From Clostridium sp. CAG:433 (lineage in GTDB: Bacteria; Bacillota_I; Bacilli_A; RF39; UBA660): 59,494 nt of DNA. Shown here piece by piece: positions 1 to 7,112 of the stretch (position 1 is the stretch's first letter; each line of letters opens with the position of its first letter). The notes below the pieces were generated by a model. That model made no database searches, was not told where the DNA came from, and saw nothing but the letters and a program-made list of their open reading frames with translations. A program made the translations under genes and the position numbers. Location of the stretch: contig FR893548.1 of NCBI GenBank assembly GCA_000433675.1, positions 1-59,494 of the forward strand, written 5' to 3'.

Positions 1-85
1 TTTTTTATTTCCACTTTTATATTACAACTTCATAAATAAAATTTCTTTTTTGTTTACATTAAAACGACAAATAAATTAATTTTTA

Positions 86-114
86 TTTACATTGAATTAA
101 ACTTATGATATCAT
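86..114 (+). promoter_or_regulatory. Promoter for the first operon
   Basis: A TTTACA -35 (86-91) and a TATCAT -10 (109-114) are separated by 17 bp, just upstream of the gene starting at 141. An AGGAG ribosome binding site follows at 128-132. The 85 bases before this are AT-rich and show nothing else recognisable. Confidence 0.55.
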
Positions 115-140
115 TTTACTAGAGAATAGGAGCGATATAT

Positions 141-392
141 ATGATAAAAAAAGATGAATTGATTACCATGAATGATGGAGAATATTTTGTTTTAGAAACT
201 TTGATATATGATAGTATTGAATATGGTTTTGCAAATAAAATAGATGAAAATGATGAACCATTAAATATATATAAGTTAGTATATAATGAAAATGGTATTA
301 ATAAGGTATTAGAAGATGAAAAAACTGCGAATATTTTGTTACCATTATTTGAAGAAATTTTAACAAAAGAAATAAAAGAAGGTGAGTATTAA
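141..392 (+). CDS. DUF1292-like small acidic protein
   Basis: An 83-residue acidic protein without signal peptide or membrane segment. It begins with a short Lys/Asp stretch followed by alternating beta-type sequence (ELITMNDGEYFVLETL), then an acidic C-terminal helix, a layout that resembles the DUF1292 family of small Bacillota proteins of unknown function. The ATG at 141 has AGGAG 8 bases upstream. The next gene starts 1 base after its stop, so the two are probably co-translated. A second protein of similar size and layout (3249-3491) lies on the other side of the large coiled-coil gene. The family assignment comes from sequence pattern only; the function is unknown. Confidence 0.75.
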   Translation: MIKKDELITMNDGEYFVLETLIYDSIEYGFANKIDENDEPLNIYKLVYNENGINKVLEDEKTANILLPLFEEILTKEIKEGEY

Positions 393-393
393 T

Positions 394-3252
394 ATGAATA
401 TTGATGAATTAATTACAAATATAGAAAGTGATAATTTTGAATCTTCGTTAGATTCTATGACAGAACAAGAATTATCAGATTTATATCAAAGATTGTTAGA
501 TGCAGATGATGAATTACAAGTTCGTTTAACTGATTTACAAGAATCTGAACCTAAACCATCGCAAGAAGAATTTGAAGAAGTTGTAGCAAACAAGAGAAAA
601 ATTGAGGATGCAAACCAAAAAGTTAGTGAAAAGTGGGCTCAATTATTAAACCCAACTCCTGTTAATGAACAAACTCCTGAGCAAGCACCACAAAATATAG
701 AAGAAGATTTTACTGAAATAAGTAATAATGTAAATTCTGTTGAAAAACCAAGAATCGAAAGAAATCTGGATAGGATTAATGAAGTAAATGAGTTAATTAA
801 AACAAGAACAGAACAATTATATGATGAAAATACTCCATATGTGGAAATGGATCCAGAAATAATTGCTTTGAATGGTGAACTTACAAGTTTAAATAATGAA
901 GTGAATATCGAAAGAAATGAAGTTTATGCATATGTATTAAATTATAGAAAATCTACTTTAGAAGCGGATTTAAAAAATGCAAATGATAGATATAATGCAA
1001 GAGGGGACGAATTAGCTGCAAATGGTGTTGATTATACTAGCCAATTTATGGATCCAGAATATAATTCTCTTGCAAATGAAATAAATTCTATACAAGGTGA
1101 AATAAATAATTTGAATGGATATACAGAGATGTATCCTCAAACAAGATTAGGTGGTTTAGAAAGACAACTTGCAGATGCAAATGCAAGCCTTGCAGAAGTA
1201 AATGCAAATCTTGACGAAAGAATGAATACATTAGCAGATGAAGGTAATAATTATCCTCAAATGGATCAAGAAGTTATTAATTTAAATGGTCAAATAACTG
1301 CTTTAAATGCACAAATAGTTACTATAAACAATTCAATCCATAATATGCAAGAAGAGATAAGAAAGAATGCATATTATTTAAGAGTTGAAGAACTAAAACA
1401 AGATTTATCAAATGCAAGTAAAAAAATTGAGGAAAAAGAAATTGAATTAGATAATAATAATGTTTCTTATGATGATCGTTATATGGATCAAGATTATATA
1501 AATGTTTGTAGAGAAAGAGATTATATCCAAAAACAGATTGATGATTTAAAATATAAATATGATAATAATTTATTAACTGATGAAATATTTAATCAAATAA
1601 ATTTATCAGAACTTCCAAAAAAGACAAATGAAAATACTCAAACTAATCAAAATGGAAGTACTCAGGCTGGTACAAACGAAAGCGCTCAATCTAATGAAAA
1701 TGAAAATGCACAATCTGATGAAAATAATAATACTCAAACAGATACAAACGATAATTCAAATGATATAGAAAATCAAATAAAAGACTTAGAAGAAAAATTA
1801 AAAGCATGTGCAGAAAGAATGCAAAAAGCAAGAGAAGAAGGCAATGAACAAGCATATGCTGAAGAAAGATCAAGATTTAATTATTTAACACAAGAAATTA
1901 ATAATTTAAAGCAAAATCAACAATCTGATACAAACGATAATTCAAATGATGTAGAAAATCAAATAAAAGATTTAGAGGAAAAATTAAAAGCATGTGCAGA
2001 AAGAATGCAAAAAGCAAGAGAAGAAGGTAATGAACAAGCATATGCTGAAGAAAGATCAAGATTTAATTATTTAACACAAGAAATTAATAAATCAAAGCAA
2101 AACCAACAATCTAATACAAAAGACAATTCAAATGATATAGAAAATCAAATAAAAGACTTAGAAGAAAAATTAAAAGCATGTGCAGAAAGAATGCAAAAAG
2201 CAAAAGAAGAAGGTAATGAACAAGCATATGCTGAAGAAAAATCAAGATATAACTATTTAACACAAGAAATTAATAATTTAAAAGGAAAAAATCAACAACA
2301 AAAAGCTTCATCTGAGGGTAATAATTCAGGAAACAATGAATCAGAAAATAAAGATGAAGGTAAAGATAACGAGAAAAAAGACGATCAAGATCTTGATCCA
2401 AATAAAAACGATGAAGAAAAAGACAATGAAAAGACAGAAGAAGAAAAGAAGGAAGAAAGAAAACAAAAAATAAAAAAAGCAGCTATTGGTGCTCTTGGAG
2501 GGGCAATAGGATTTGGTTTATCATTTGTACTTCAACCTGGTACAGCAGGTACAGTAATATCTGTTGGTAGACTTGTTTATTCAGCTGCAAAAAAAGGTTT
2601 AAAAGTATATACTGAAAAACATAAAGATGATGAAAATAATAAAATTATAAAAATGGTTGGAAAAGTAAAAGAATTTACTAAAGAACAAGCTGAAAAGCAT
2701 CCAAAAATAACTAGTGCTATATCTAAAGTAAATAATTTCTTAAAAAAACCAGAAACACAAGTATTCTTAAATGGTATGGCAGCAGGTTATACTATTGGTA
2801 AGCTTTCACAATTAGTATATAAAATGCATGAAGCATCAGCTATTGAAAAAAATATTCCAGATAATACTGAAGTTGAAAATAATTCAGAAGTTGGTAAAAC
2901 ACAACCAGAATTTATGGATAAAGTTCCTGATATTGATACGCAACCAGATATACCAACACCAGATCCAGTACCAGAACCTACATTTGATCCAACAAAACCG
3001 GTTGATTTAAGTTCACTTGGTGAAGGTTATGTAAGTAGTTATTCATCAGATCCAGTATCTTTAATAACTAGTGCAGGTAAAAATGCTATGTTTGATAAAA
3101 TTAATGTTGTAGATGGAAAAACATGGGTTCATTTTACACAAGGAAATGGTGCAGGATATGCATGGTTCCCAGCAGAGGATGTATTAAATGCACTTGATTT
3201 ATCAGATATTTCTGAATTAACAGGTGAAGTATCAGGAGGAATGCACTTATGA
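394..3252 (+). CDS. Large repetitive coiled-coil protein with glycine-rich helices and an SH3-like C-terminus
   Basis: A 952-residue protein I do not recognise. The ATG at 394 is chosen because AAGGTGAG lies at the right distance; in-frame starts upstream are poorer. Residues about 130-400 hold four diverged helical repeats of 75-80 residues sharing a Tyr...MD(P/Q)E motif. Residues about 450-630 hold three nearly identical 62-residue repeats rich in Glu, Lys and Gln. A highly charged linker follows, then a Gly/Ala-rich hydrophobic stretch (about 695-738) and a second hydrophobic helix (about 788-815) that could be membrane-inserting. The segment from about 870 to the end looks like a small beta (SH3-like) domain containing GYAWFPAEDV. 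There is no signal peptide or sortase motif. It is flanked by two DUF1292-like genes. Scaffold or envelope roles are possible but unproven. Confidence 0.8.
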   Translation: MNIDELITNIESDNFESSLDSMTEQELSDLYQRLLDADDELQVRLTDLQESEPKPSQEEFEEVVANKRKIEDANQKVSEKWAQLLNPTPVNEQTPEQAPQNIEEDFTEISNNVNSVEKPRIERNLDRINEVNELIKTRTEQLYDENTPYVEMDPEIIALNGELTSLNNEVNIERNEVYAYVLNYRKSTLEADLKNANDRYNARGDELAANGVDYTSQFMDPEYNSLANEINSIQGEINNLNGYTEMYPQTRLGGLERQLADANASLAEVNANLDERMNTLADEGNNYPQMDQEVINLNGQITALNAQIVTINNSIHNMQEEIRKNAYYLRVEELKQDLSNASKKIEEKEIELDNNNVSYDDRYMDQDYINVCRERDYIQKQIDDLKYKYDNNLLTDEIFNQINLSELPKKTNENTQTNQNGSTQAGTNESAQSNENENAQSDENNNTQTDTNDNSNDIENQIKDLEEKLKACAERMQKAREEGNEQAYAEERSRFNYLTQEINNLKQNQQSDTNDNSNDVENQIKDLEEKLKACAERMQKAREEGNEQAYAEERSRFNYLTQEINKSKQNQQSNTKDNSNDIENQIKDLEEKLKACAERMQKAKEEGNEQAYAEEKSRYNYLTQEINNLKGKNQQQKASSEGNNSGNNESENKDEGKDNEKKDDQDLDPNKNDEEKDNEKTEEEKKEERKQKIKKAAIGALGGAIGFGLSFVLQPGTAGTVISVGRLVYSAAKKGLKVYTEKHKDDENNKIIKMVGKVKEFTKEQAEKHPKITSAISKVNNFLKKPETQVFLNGMAAGYTIGKLSQLVYKMHEASAIEKNIPDNTEVENNSEVGKTQPEFMDKVPDIDTQPDIPTPDPVPEPTFDPTKPVDLSSLGEGYVSSYSSDPVSLITSAGKNAMFDKINVVDGKTWVHFTQGNGAGYAWFPAEDVLNALDLSDISELTGEVSGGMHL
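1741..2283 (+). repeat. Three tandem 186-bp coding repeats
   Basis: Units begin at 1741, 1927 and 2113, an exact 186-bp period encoding 62 residues each. They are almost identical at the DNA level, so the duplications are recent or are being homogenised. The third unit carries a few Lys-for-Arg changes. The copy number may vary between strains. Confidence 0.9.
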
Positions 3253-3491
3253 TAAATAATATATATGAACTTGAAAATGGTAGACAATACATTGTAGTTG
3301 CAGAAGAAAATATTAATAATAAAAAATATGTATTAGTTATGGAATGCAATTATGACAAAGATGAAATTAATGATGAAGATTTATTATTAAAACTTGTAAC
3401 AACTAAAGATGGTGGAATTGTATTTGAAAATGTAGAAAGTTCAATAGTAAATCAAGTATTACCAGTACTTTTATCAAAATATCAAAGATAG
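3249..3491 (+). CDS. DUF1292-like small protein, paralogue of the 141-392 gene
   Basis: An 80-residue soluble protein with alternating beta-type sequence (QYIVVAEENINNKKYVLVM) and an acidic middle, similar in size and layout to the gene at 141. Its ATG overlaps the TGA of the coiled-coil gene (ATGA, 3249-3252), implying translational coupling. A strong intrinsic terminator follows at once, so the three genes form one operon. The repeated arrangement (small protein, giant coiled coil, small protein) suggests that the small proteins bind or chaperone the large one; this is inference. Confidence 0.75.
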   Translation: MINNIYELENGRQYIVVAEENINNKKYVLVMECNYDKDEINDEDLLLKLVTTKDGGIVFENVESSIVNQVLPVLLSKYQR

Positions 3492-3520
3492 ATTGAAAGA
3501 TTTCTTTCAATCTTTTTTTT
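3491..3520 (+). terminator. Intrinsic terminator after the coiled-coil operon
   Basis: A perfect 9-bp stem (GATTGAAAG/CTTTCAATC) with a 4-base loop is followed by eight T. Confidence 0.9.
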
Positions 3521-3596
3521 CTAATTTATGTAAAGTTTTTGTTTTGCTGTATTATTATTTTTTTATTGGTGTTACAATAATAAAGGTGAAGAAAAA

Positions 3597-4154
3597 ATGA
3601 ATAGAAGTAGAGAACTTAGTATGATAGATTATTCCATTCTTACAACAATGGGAAAGGGTGGAGATTATGCCTGTTATGAAAATGTAGTTGGTGCTCTTGA
3701 AGAATTTGTATTTAAGAATAGTGTAATGGGTTTTACTAGAAAAGATGATGCTAGAAATTATATAAGTAGTTTAAATAAAAATGAAATTAGAAGAGAACTT
3801 ATAAAAAATATAATAAAAAAACATTATTGTGCTATATATAATGGGTATGCAACAATTTTAAATACAAATAAAAAATTTGGTGATAATTTAAATATATCTG
3901 AATCAGAATTATTAATTTTTAATGCAGTTAATGAAATGCAGATGGAATCAGTTGATAATATATTAGATAGATTACCAAAATTAACGGAACTTATGATTGA
4001 ATCATTTGTGGATTCTAGATATTTTGATAGAAGTTATATGGTGACTAATTTGGATAGTAATGAAGTCACAAATGATGAATGTCAAAACTTATTATTTAAA
4101 GTGGATGCTTATTATGCAGAAAAACAAGAAAGAATAAATAAAGATAATCATTGA
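3597..4154 (+). CDS. Unknown 185-residue soluble protein
   Basis: A soluble, mostly helical protein of 185 residues that I do not recognise. The start is supported by AAGGTGA nine bases upstream. It contains a Cys/Tyr-rich N-terminal stretch (MGKGGDYACYENVVGAL), several amphipathic helices and a charged C-terminal tail. It ends in its own terminator and is transcribed separately from the Fic-fold gene 90 bases downstream, so a partner relationship with that gene is possible but not shown. Confidence 0.65.
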   Translation: MNRSRELSMIDYSILTTMGKGGDYACYENVVGALEEFVFKNSVMGFTRKDDARNYISSLNKNEIRRELIKNIIKKHYCAIYNGYATILNTNKKFGDNLNISESELLIFNAVNEMQMESVDNILDRLPKLTELMIESFVDSRYFDRSYMVTNLDSNEVTNDECQNLLFKVDAYYAEKQERINKDNH

Positions 4155-4188
4155 AAATCAATGTCATAGATGATATTGATTTTTTATT
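4154..4188 (+). terminator. Terminator merged with the next promoter
   Basis: AATCAAT (4156-4162) pairs with ATTGATT (4175-4181), followed by a T run. The T run leads directly into the TTGACA -35 of the Fic-fold gene at 4187. Confidence 0.65.
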
Positions 4189-4214
4189 GACAAATTTTTA
4201 AAAATATATATAAT
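4187..4214 (+). promoter_or_regulatory. Promoter of the Fic-fold gene
   Basis: A consensus TTGACA (4187-4192) and TATAAT (4209-4214) with a 16-bp spacer. The predicted transcript starts near 4221 and leaves only a short leader before the start codon. Confidence 0.75.
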
Positions 4215-4245
4215 ACTGGTAAATGAAATATTGGTGGTGGTAATA

Positions 4246-5001
4246 TTGTTCGCAGAATTTTTAAAACAAAATGAATTTTATCAAAAATATATGCAATTAT
4301 TTGCATTTAGATTTACAGTTGGAAATTTAGAGATGGAAGATTCTAAAACTGAAATAACTGATTCAAATAGAGCAATTGAGATGTATAATAATATGAATGC
4401 TTTTATGAATCTTATAGAAAGTAATCCAGATAAATTAACTCCATTTGATGTAATAGAGACTGCAGATTTAGTTAATAAAGATATTGAATTCTTTCAAAAA
4501 GGGTATAGAAAAACACAGGTAGATGTTAAAAAAGCAAAACATTTCTTTCCTGTACCAGCAAGAGAAGTACCATCAAAGATGTATGCACTTTTTAATGCAT
4601 ATAATAATATTTGGTGTGATTTACCAGTTTACGAAAAAGAAGCAAGATTTAATATAGAACTTGTTAGACTTCAACCATTTGAAGATGGTAATAAAAGAAC
4701 ATCAAGAATAATAATGAATTATAATTTGTGTAAACAAAATAAAGCACCAGTTGTTATTAGTGGTAAAGATAATGACGAATATTTTAGATGCATAGATGAA
4801 TATGATGTAGAGGCTTTAACAAAGTTAATAAAAGAAAAAAGTGAAAATGAACTTGAAGTAATGATTAACTTATTTAGAAGTGTATGTGGTGATGAGATAG
4901 TAAGTGAATGTGATGAAAAGGATGTTAAGATATCTACACTTATGTTTAAAAGAGATTGTGAAAAATGCAAAAAATTAGAATATAAGAAAAACGAGGACTA
5001 G
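4246..5001 (+). CDS. Fic/DOC-fold protein with the catalytic His replaced by Gln
   Basis: A 251-residue protein with the Fic-domain signature. The usual motif HxFx(D/E)GNxR reads QPFEDGNKRTSR at residues 143-154. CAA (Gln) stands at 4672-4674 in place of the catalytic His that activates the target hydroxyl in AMP transfer, while the phosphate-binding DGNxR part is intact. The preceding helix (FNIELVRL) and the following helix (IIMNYNLC) match the fold. An inhibitory (S/T)xxxEG motif is not clear near the N-terminus. The start is taken as TTG 4246, with GGTGGTGG upstream; in-frame GTG codons lie inside that stretch. Its stop codon lies in a terminator hairpin. It may be inactive, an antitoxin or binding protein, or use another chemistry. 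Confidence 0.8.
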   Translation: MFAEFLKQNEFYQKYMQLFAFRFTVGNLEMEDSKTEITDSNRAIEMYNNMNAFMNLIESNPDKLTPFDVIETADLVNKDIEFFQKGYRKTQVDVKKAKHFFPVPAREVPSKMYALFNAYNNIWCDLPVYEKEARFNIELVRLQPFEDGNKRTSRIIMNYNLCKQNKAPVVISGKDNDEYFRCIDEYDVEALTKLIKEKSENELEVMINLFRSVCGDEIVSECDEKDVKISTLMFKRDCEKCKKLEYKKNED

Positions 5002-5013
5002 TTTCCTCGTTTT
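4988..5013. terminator. Bidirectional terminator between convergent genes
   Basis: AAAACGAGGA (4988-4997) pairs with TCCTCGTTTT (5004-5013). It encodes the last residues and stop of the Fic-fold gene and also contains the stop of the convergent MnmL-MnmM gene, so it serves both directions. Confidence 0.85.
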
Positions 5014-6455
5014 ATTTCTATTAAATATGGTGCATTAATATTATCAGTATTATGATATTCATTGTAATTAATGTTATTATCTTCTAGATATTTTTTTATG
5101 CAGGTTCCTTCCTTTTTACCTTCTTCATGAGGATAAATAACCGCAAGTATAATTCCTTTATTATTAAGCATTTCAAAAGAATTTTTAATAGCATTAACAG
5201 TACTTATATGATTTGTCATAATCTTTTTATTACCATTAGGTAAATATCCTAAGTTAAAAAGTATTAAACTTATTTTACCTTTATATTCTTTTAAAGTTAC
5301 ATTTATATTTTCATGACTTTCATTAAATAGTTTATAGTTTTCTTTTTTATTATCTTTTAATAATTTATCTGTATTATTAATCGCATCACTTTGTGTATCA
5401 AATCCGAAAACAAACCCTTTATTTAAAGTATTACATAAGTATAAAGTATCATTTCCATTACCAGTTGTCATATCTACTGCAATATCATTTTCTTTTAAAT
5501 TCTTATCTATAATTTGCCTTACTTTATTTAATATACTTTTATTAAAACCTTGATATGTATCTCTTCTTTTTAATTCTTTATCAATGTCATTAAGAACACC
5601 AAATTTTTTAGTAAGCCAAGTAGGTTCGACAAGTTCATCCTTATCAGGATCACCTGTGATTCTATTAATAACAATTTTTTCATCTAAATATTCTAGCTGG
5701 TCACATACAATATCTACATATTCTTCTTTAGTAAGAACGTGGAAGTTTTCTTTTAAGTATAATTTAAAAAGGTTAGTATCTTTTAATATATGAAGCATAT
5801 GAATTTTTATACCAAGAATTTTTTTGTTTGATAAATATTTAGCAGTTTCAATCATCATTTCTTTTGTTTCATAAGGTAAGCCATTAATAATATGTACAAC
5901 AACATTTATATTTTTGTCATTTAATTTTTTCAAACAATCTTCAAATTCTTCTAAAGTGCTTCCTCTATTAATTAATTTGGCTGTTTTATCATGTATAGTT
6001 TGAAGACCAAGTTCTATAACTAGATCAGTTCTTTTATTAAGTTCTACTAAATAATCTAGTACATCATCACTAATAGAATCAGGACGAGTTGCGATATTTA
6101 GACCTACAACATTATCTTGTTTTAATATTAGTTCATATTTTTCTTTTAATTCAGAAAGTGGGGCATATGTATTTGTATTTGCTTGGAAATATCCAATATA
6201 TTTTGCTTTTGGCCATTTTTTATGTAACATTTCTTTAACTTCATTAAACTGAGTTAGTAAATCAGTATCATCTTCATAATATTCTCCAGATCCATGTGCA
6301 CAGTATATGCATCCACCATGTCCTTTAGTGCCATCAATATTAGGGCATGAAAAGTGAGCATTTAAACTAACTTTAAATACTTTGCATCCATATTTTTTTT
6401 GATAATAATAATTTAATGTATGATATCTTTTATTATCAAGTGTATATTTAAACAT
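4998..6455 (-). CDS. MnmL-MnmM fusion: radical SAM enzyme plus SAM methyltransferase for tRNA wobble uridine
   Basis: A 485-residue two-domain protein. Residues 1 to about 305 match the YtqA/TIGR01212 radical SAM family, with the cluster Cys residues in CPNIDGTKGHGGCIYC and the family motif RPDSISDDV. Residues about 310-485 match YtqB, a class I methyltransferase, with the SAM loop DMTTGNGNDTLYL, the acidic FGFDTQ and the motif FNLGYLPNGNK. In Bacillus subtilis these are adjacent genes whose products, MnmL and MnmM, have been reported to complete mnm5s2U34 from the MnmEG product. Here they are one polypeptide, which would channel the intermediate. The gene is divergent from the leucine T-box operon and ends in a shared terminator. 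Confidence 0.85.
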   Translation of the reverse strand: MFKYTLDNKRYHTLNYYYQKKYGCKVFKVSLNAHFSCPNIDGTKGHGGCIYCAHGSGEYYEDDTDLLTQFNEVKEMLHKKWPKAKYIGYFQANTNTYAPLSELKEKYELILKQDNVVGLNIATRPDSISDDVLDYLVELNKRTDLVIELGLQTIHDKTAKLINRGSTLEEFEDCLKKLNDKNINVVVHIINGLPYETKEMMIETAKYLSNKKILGIKIHMLHILKDTNLFKLYLKENFHVLTKEEYVDIVCDQLEYLDEKIVINRITGDPDKDELVEPTWLTKKFGVLNDIDKELKRRDTYQGFNKSILNKVRQIIDKNLKENDIAVDMTTGNGNDTLYLCNTLNKGFVFGFDTQSDAINNTDKLLKDNKKENYKLFNESHENINVTLKEYKGKISLILFNLGYLPNGNKKIMTNHISTVNAIKNSFEMLNNKGIILAVIYPHEEGKKEGTCIKKYLEDNNINYNEYHNTDNINAPYLIEIKRGN

Positions 6456-6493
6456 AATTATCGCCTCTTTTTTATTGTATCATAAAAATGTAC

Positions 6494-6522
6494 TTGAAAA
6501 AACAAAATAAATATATTATAAT
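6494..6522 (+). promoter_or_regulatory. Promoter of the leuS operon
   Basis: TTGAAA (6494-6499), a 17-bp spacer and TATAAT (6517-6522). Transcription should begin near 6529, at the 5' end of the T-box leader. Confidence 0.8.
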
Positions 6523-6528
6523 CATTAG

Positions 6529-6731
6529 TAATGAGTGATGAAGAAAAGTAGTAATAAATATTTTACTTTAAAAGAGAGTTAGTGATTGGTGGAAACTAAT
6601 AAGTAAAAATTTATGAACTTGTTTTGGAGCTTAAACGTATTTCTTGCGTTAAAAGAATTAAAGAGCATAGTAAGTCTATGAAGTAAGGTGGTACCGCGAT
6701 TTTGTCGTCCTTACATTTCATAGATTTTTTT
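6529..6731 (+). promoter_or_regulatory. Leucine T-box leader (transcription attenuation)
   Basis: A tRNA-sensing leader. Visible elements are the GATGAAGAAAAG motif at the base of stem I, AGAGAG and GGTGG of the distal stem I loops, and the conserved T-box AAGGTGGTACCGCG (6685-6698) whose bulge pairs with the uncharged tRNA acceptor end. A terminator stem (about 6674-6724) followed by a T run competes with the antiterminator. The likely specifier codon is CTT (Leu) at 6618-6620, in agreement with leuS downstream. Uncharged tRNA-Leu would switch on both the small membrane protein and LeuRS. Confidence 0.9.
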
Positions 6732-6749
6732 TGTTTTTAGAGGTGAAGT

Positions 6750-7112
6750 ATGAAAGAATTTATAATTTTGTTTGTATTATTTTTTATAATGATTTATTTG
6801 TTTTACTATTTTTTATATAGAAGAAAAAAATTAGTATATGATAAGAAAACTTTATCAGCAGATATTAAAATATTAGAAGGTTATTATAAAGTAAATACTG
6901 AAAAAATAGGATATCAAAGGGTACTTAGAATAATGAATTTAGTTAATTCATTAATGCTTACTATTATGATTATGATAGTATATAAATTAAATAATTACTT
7001 ATATAAGTTTTTAATATTACTTGTATTAATAGTACCTTTTATATGGGTAACATATTATTTTTTAGCAAAATATTTAAAACATTTAGAAAGGAAGAGTGAA
7101 GAGAATGTATAA
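6750..7112 (+). CDS. Small membrane protein in the leucine T-box operon
   Basis: A 120-residue protein with three predicted membrane segments (about 3-22, 63-83 and 87-108) separated by a basic cytoplasmic-type stretch (YRRKKLVYDKK). Its ATG is preceded by GAGGTGA. It lies between the T-box terminator and leuS, and its last 8 bases overlap the leuS start, so it must be induced by leucine starvation together with LeuRS. I do not recognise the family. The position suggests a link with leucine supply or with the unusual LeuRS, but this is inference. Confidence 0.75.
   Translation: MKEFIILFVLFFIMIYLFYYFLYRRKKLVYDKKTLSADIKILEGYYKVNTEKIGYQRVLRIMNLVNSLMLTIMIMIVYKLNNYLYKFLILLVLIVPFIWVTYYFLAKYLKHLERKSEENV

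Noticed and set aside
1741..2283. CRISPR array or insertion element for the 186-bp repeats
   Set aside because: The repeats are in frame, contiguous and without spacers, encoding a 62-residue protein repeat.
2828..3349. Out-of-frame and antisense reading frames over the coiled-coil gene and elsewhere (for example 1691-1873 and 3134-3349 on the minus strand)
   Set aside because: They lie within well-supported genes, lack ribosome binding sites and have low-complexity composition explained by the coding strand.
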